From Desulfobulbus sp. (GTDB taxonomy: Bacteria; Pseudomonadota; Gammaproteobacteria; Burkholderiales; Rhodocyclaceae): 6,083 nt of DNA. The translations under genes were made by a program, and so were the position numbers. A model generated the notes under the pieces. The model was given only the letters and a program-made list of their open reading frames with translations, was not told the DNA's origin and did no database searches. The stretch spans positions 1-6,083 of the forward strand of contig WQUQ01000098.1 of NCBI GenBank assembly GCA_009782025.1, given 5' to 3'. Of the stretch, positions 6,032 through 6,083 are shown one piece after another (within the stretch, counting starts at the first letter, position 1; each line of letters opens with the position of its first letter).

Positions 6032-6083
6032 GGTTTATGGGTTTATTGAGGTGGGGGTGGTTTTTCTGAAATGCCAAGTTCCG

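Noticed and set aside
4706..6049. 447-codon plus-strand open frame
   Set aside because: Shadow of the 320-residue gene continuing through the crotonase debris and the insertion; no family resemblance.

Overview
The window is GC-rich DNA (short AT-richer tail after about 5960) with GC-ending codons. The gene families (UbiU, SixA, a long fused acyl-CoA:acetate/3-ketoacid CoA-transferase, a DUF1289 protein, a crotonase) suggest a betaproteobacterium, possibly Rhodocyclales-like (Dechloromonas, Azoarcus, Accumulibacter). This is inferred from protein resemblance; there is no rRNA or other direct marker. No tRNA, rRNA or CRISPR array was seen.

Layout. Positions 1-538 (minus) hold the N-terminal half of ubiU, for O2-independent ubiquinone hydroxylation, cut by the left edge. 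Positions 793-1275 (minus) encode a complete SixA-type phosphohistidine phosphatase. A 190-bp divergent intergenic region leads to 1466-3439 (plus), a complete 657-residue alpha-beta fused family I CoA-transferase with an extra C-terminal domain of about 125 residues. Convergent to it, 5650-3472 (minus) is a compact three-gene operon: an unrecognised 320-residue soluble protein, a 101-residue DUF1289 protein with two copies of its four-cysteine motif, and a 304-residue metallo-beta-lactamase-fold hydrolase. Both junctions overlap (TGATG and ATGA), implying translational coupling.

The right end is the most unusual part. Positions 6014-5708 (minus) are the wreck of an enoyl-CoA hydratase (crotonase) gene with two separate lesions. 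A palindromic, MITE-like insertion of about 121 bp sits after codon 6, flanked by TA dinucleotides. Removing it with one TA copy restores a perfect crotonase N-terminus. A second lesion removes roughly 200 codons, joining residue ~49 to the last 13 residues out of frame.

How the genes relate. The CoA-transferase and the lost crotonase both belong to acyl-CoA metabolism, and branched-chain amino acid (leucine) or fatty-acid breakdown is the natural guess. The crotonase remnant lies 57 bp upstream of, and co-oriented with, the three-gene operon, so the operon may once have been read from the crotonase promoter. UbiU and SixA form a separate co-oriented pair, apparently with their own promoters.
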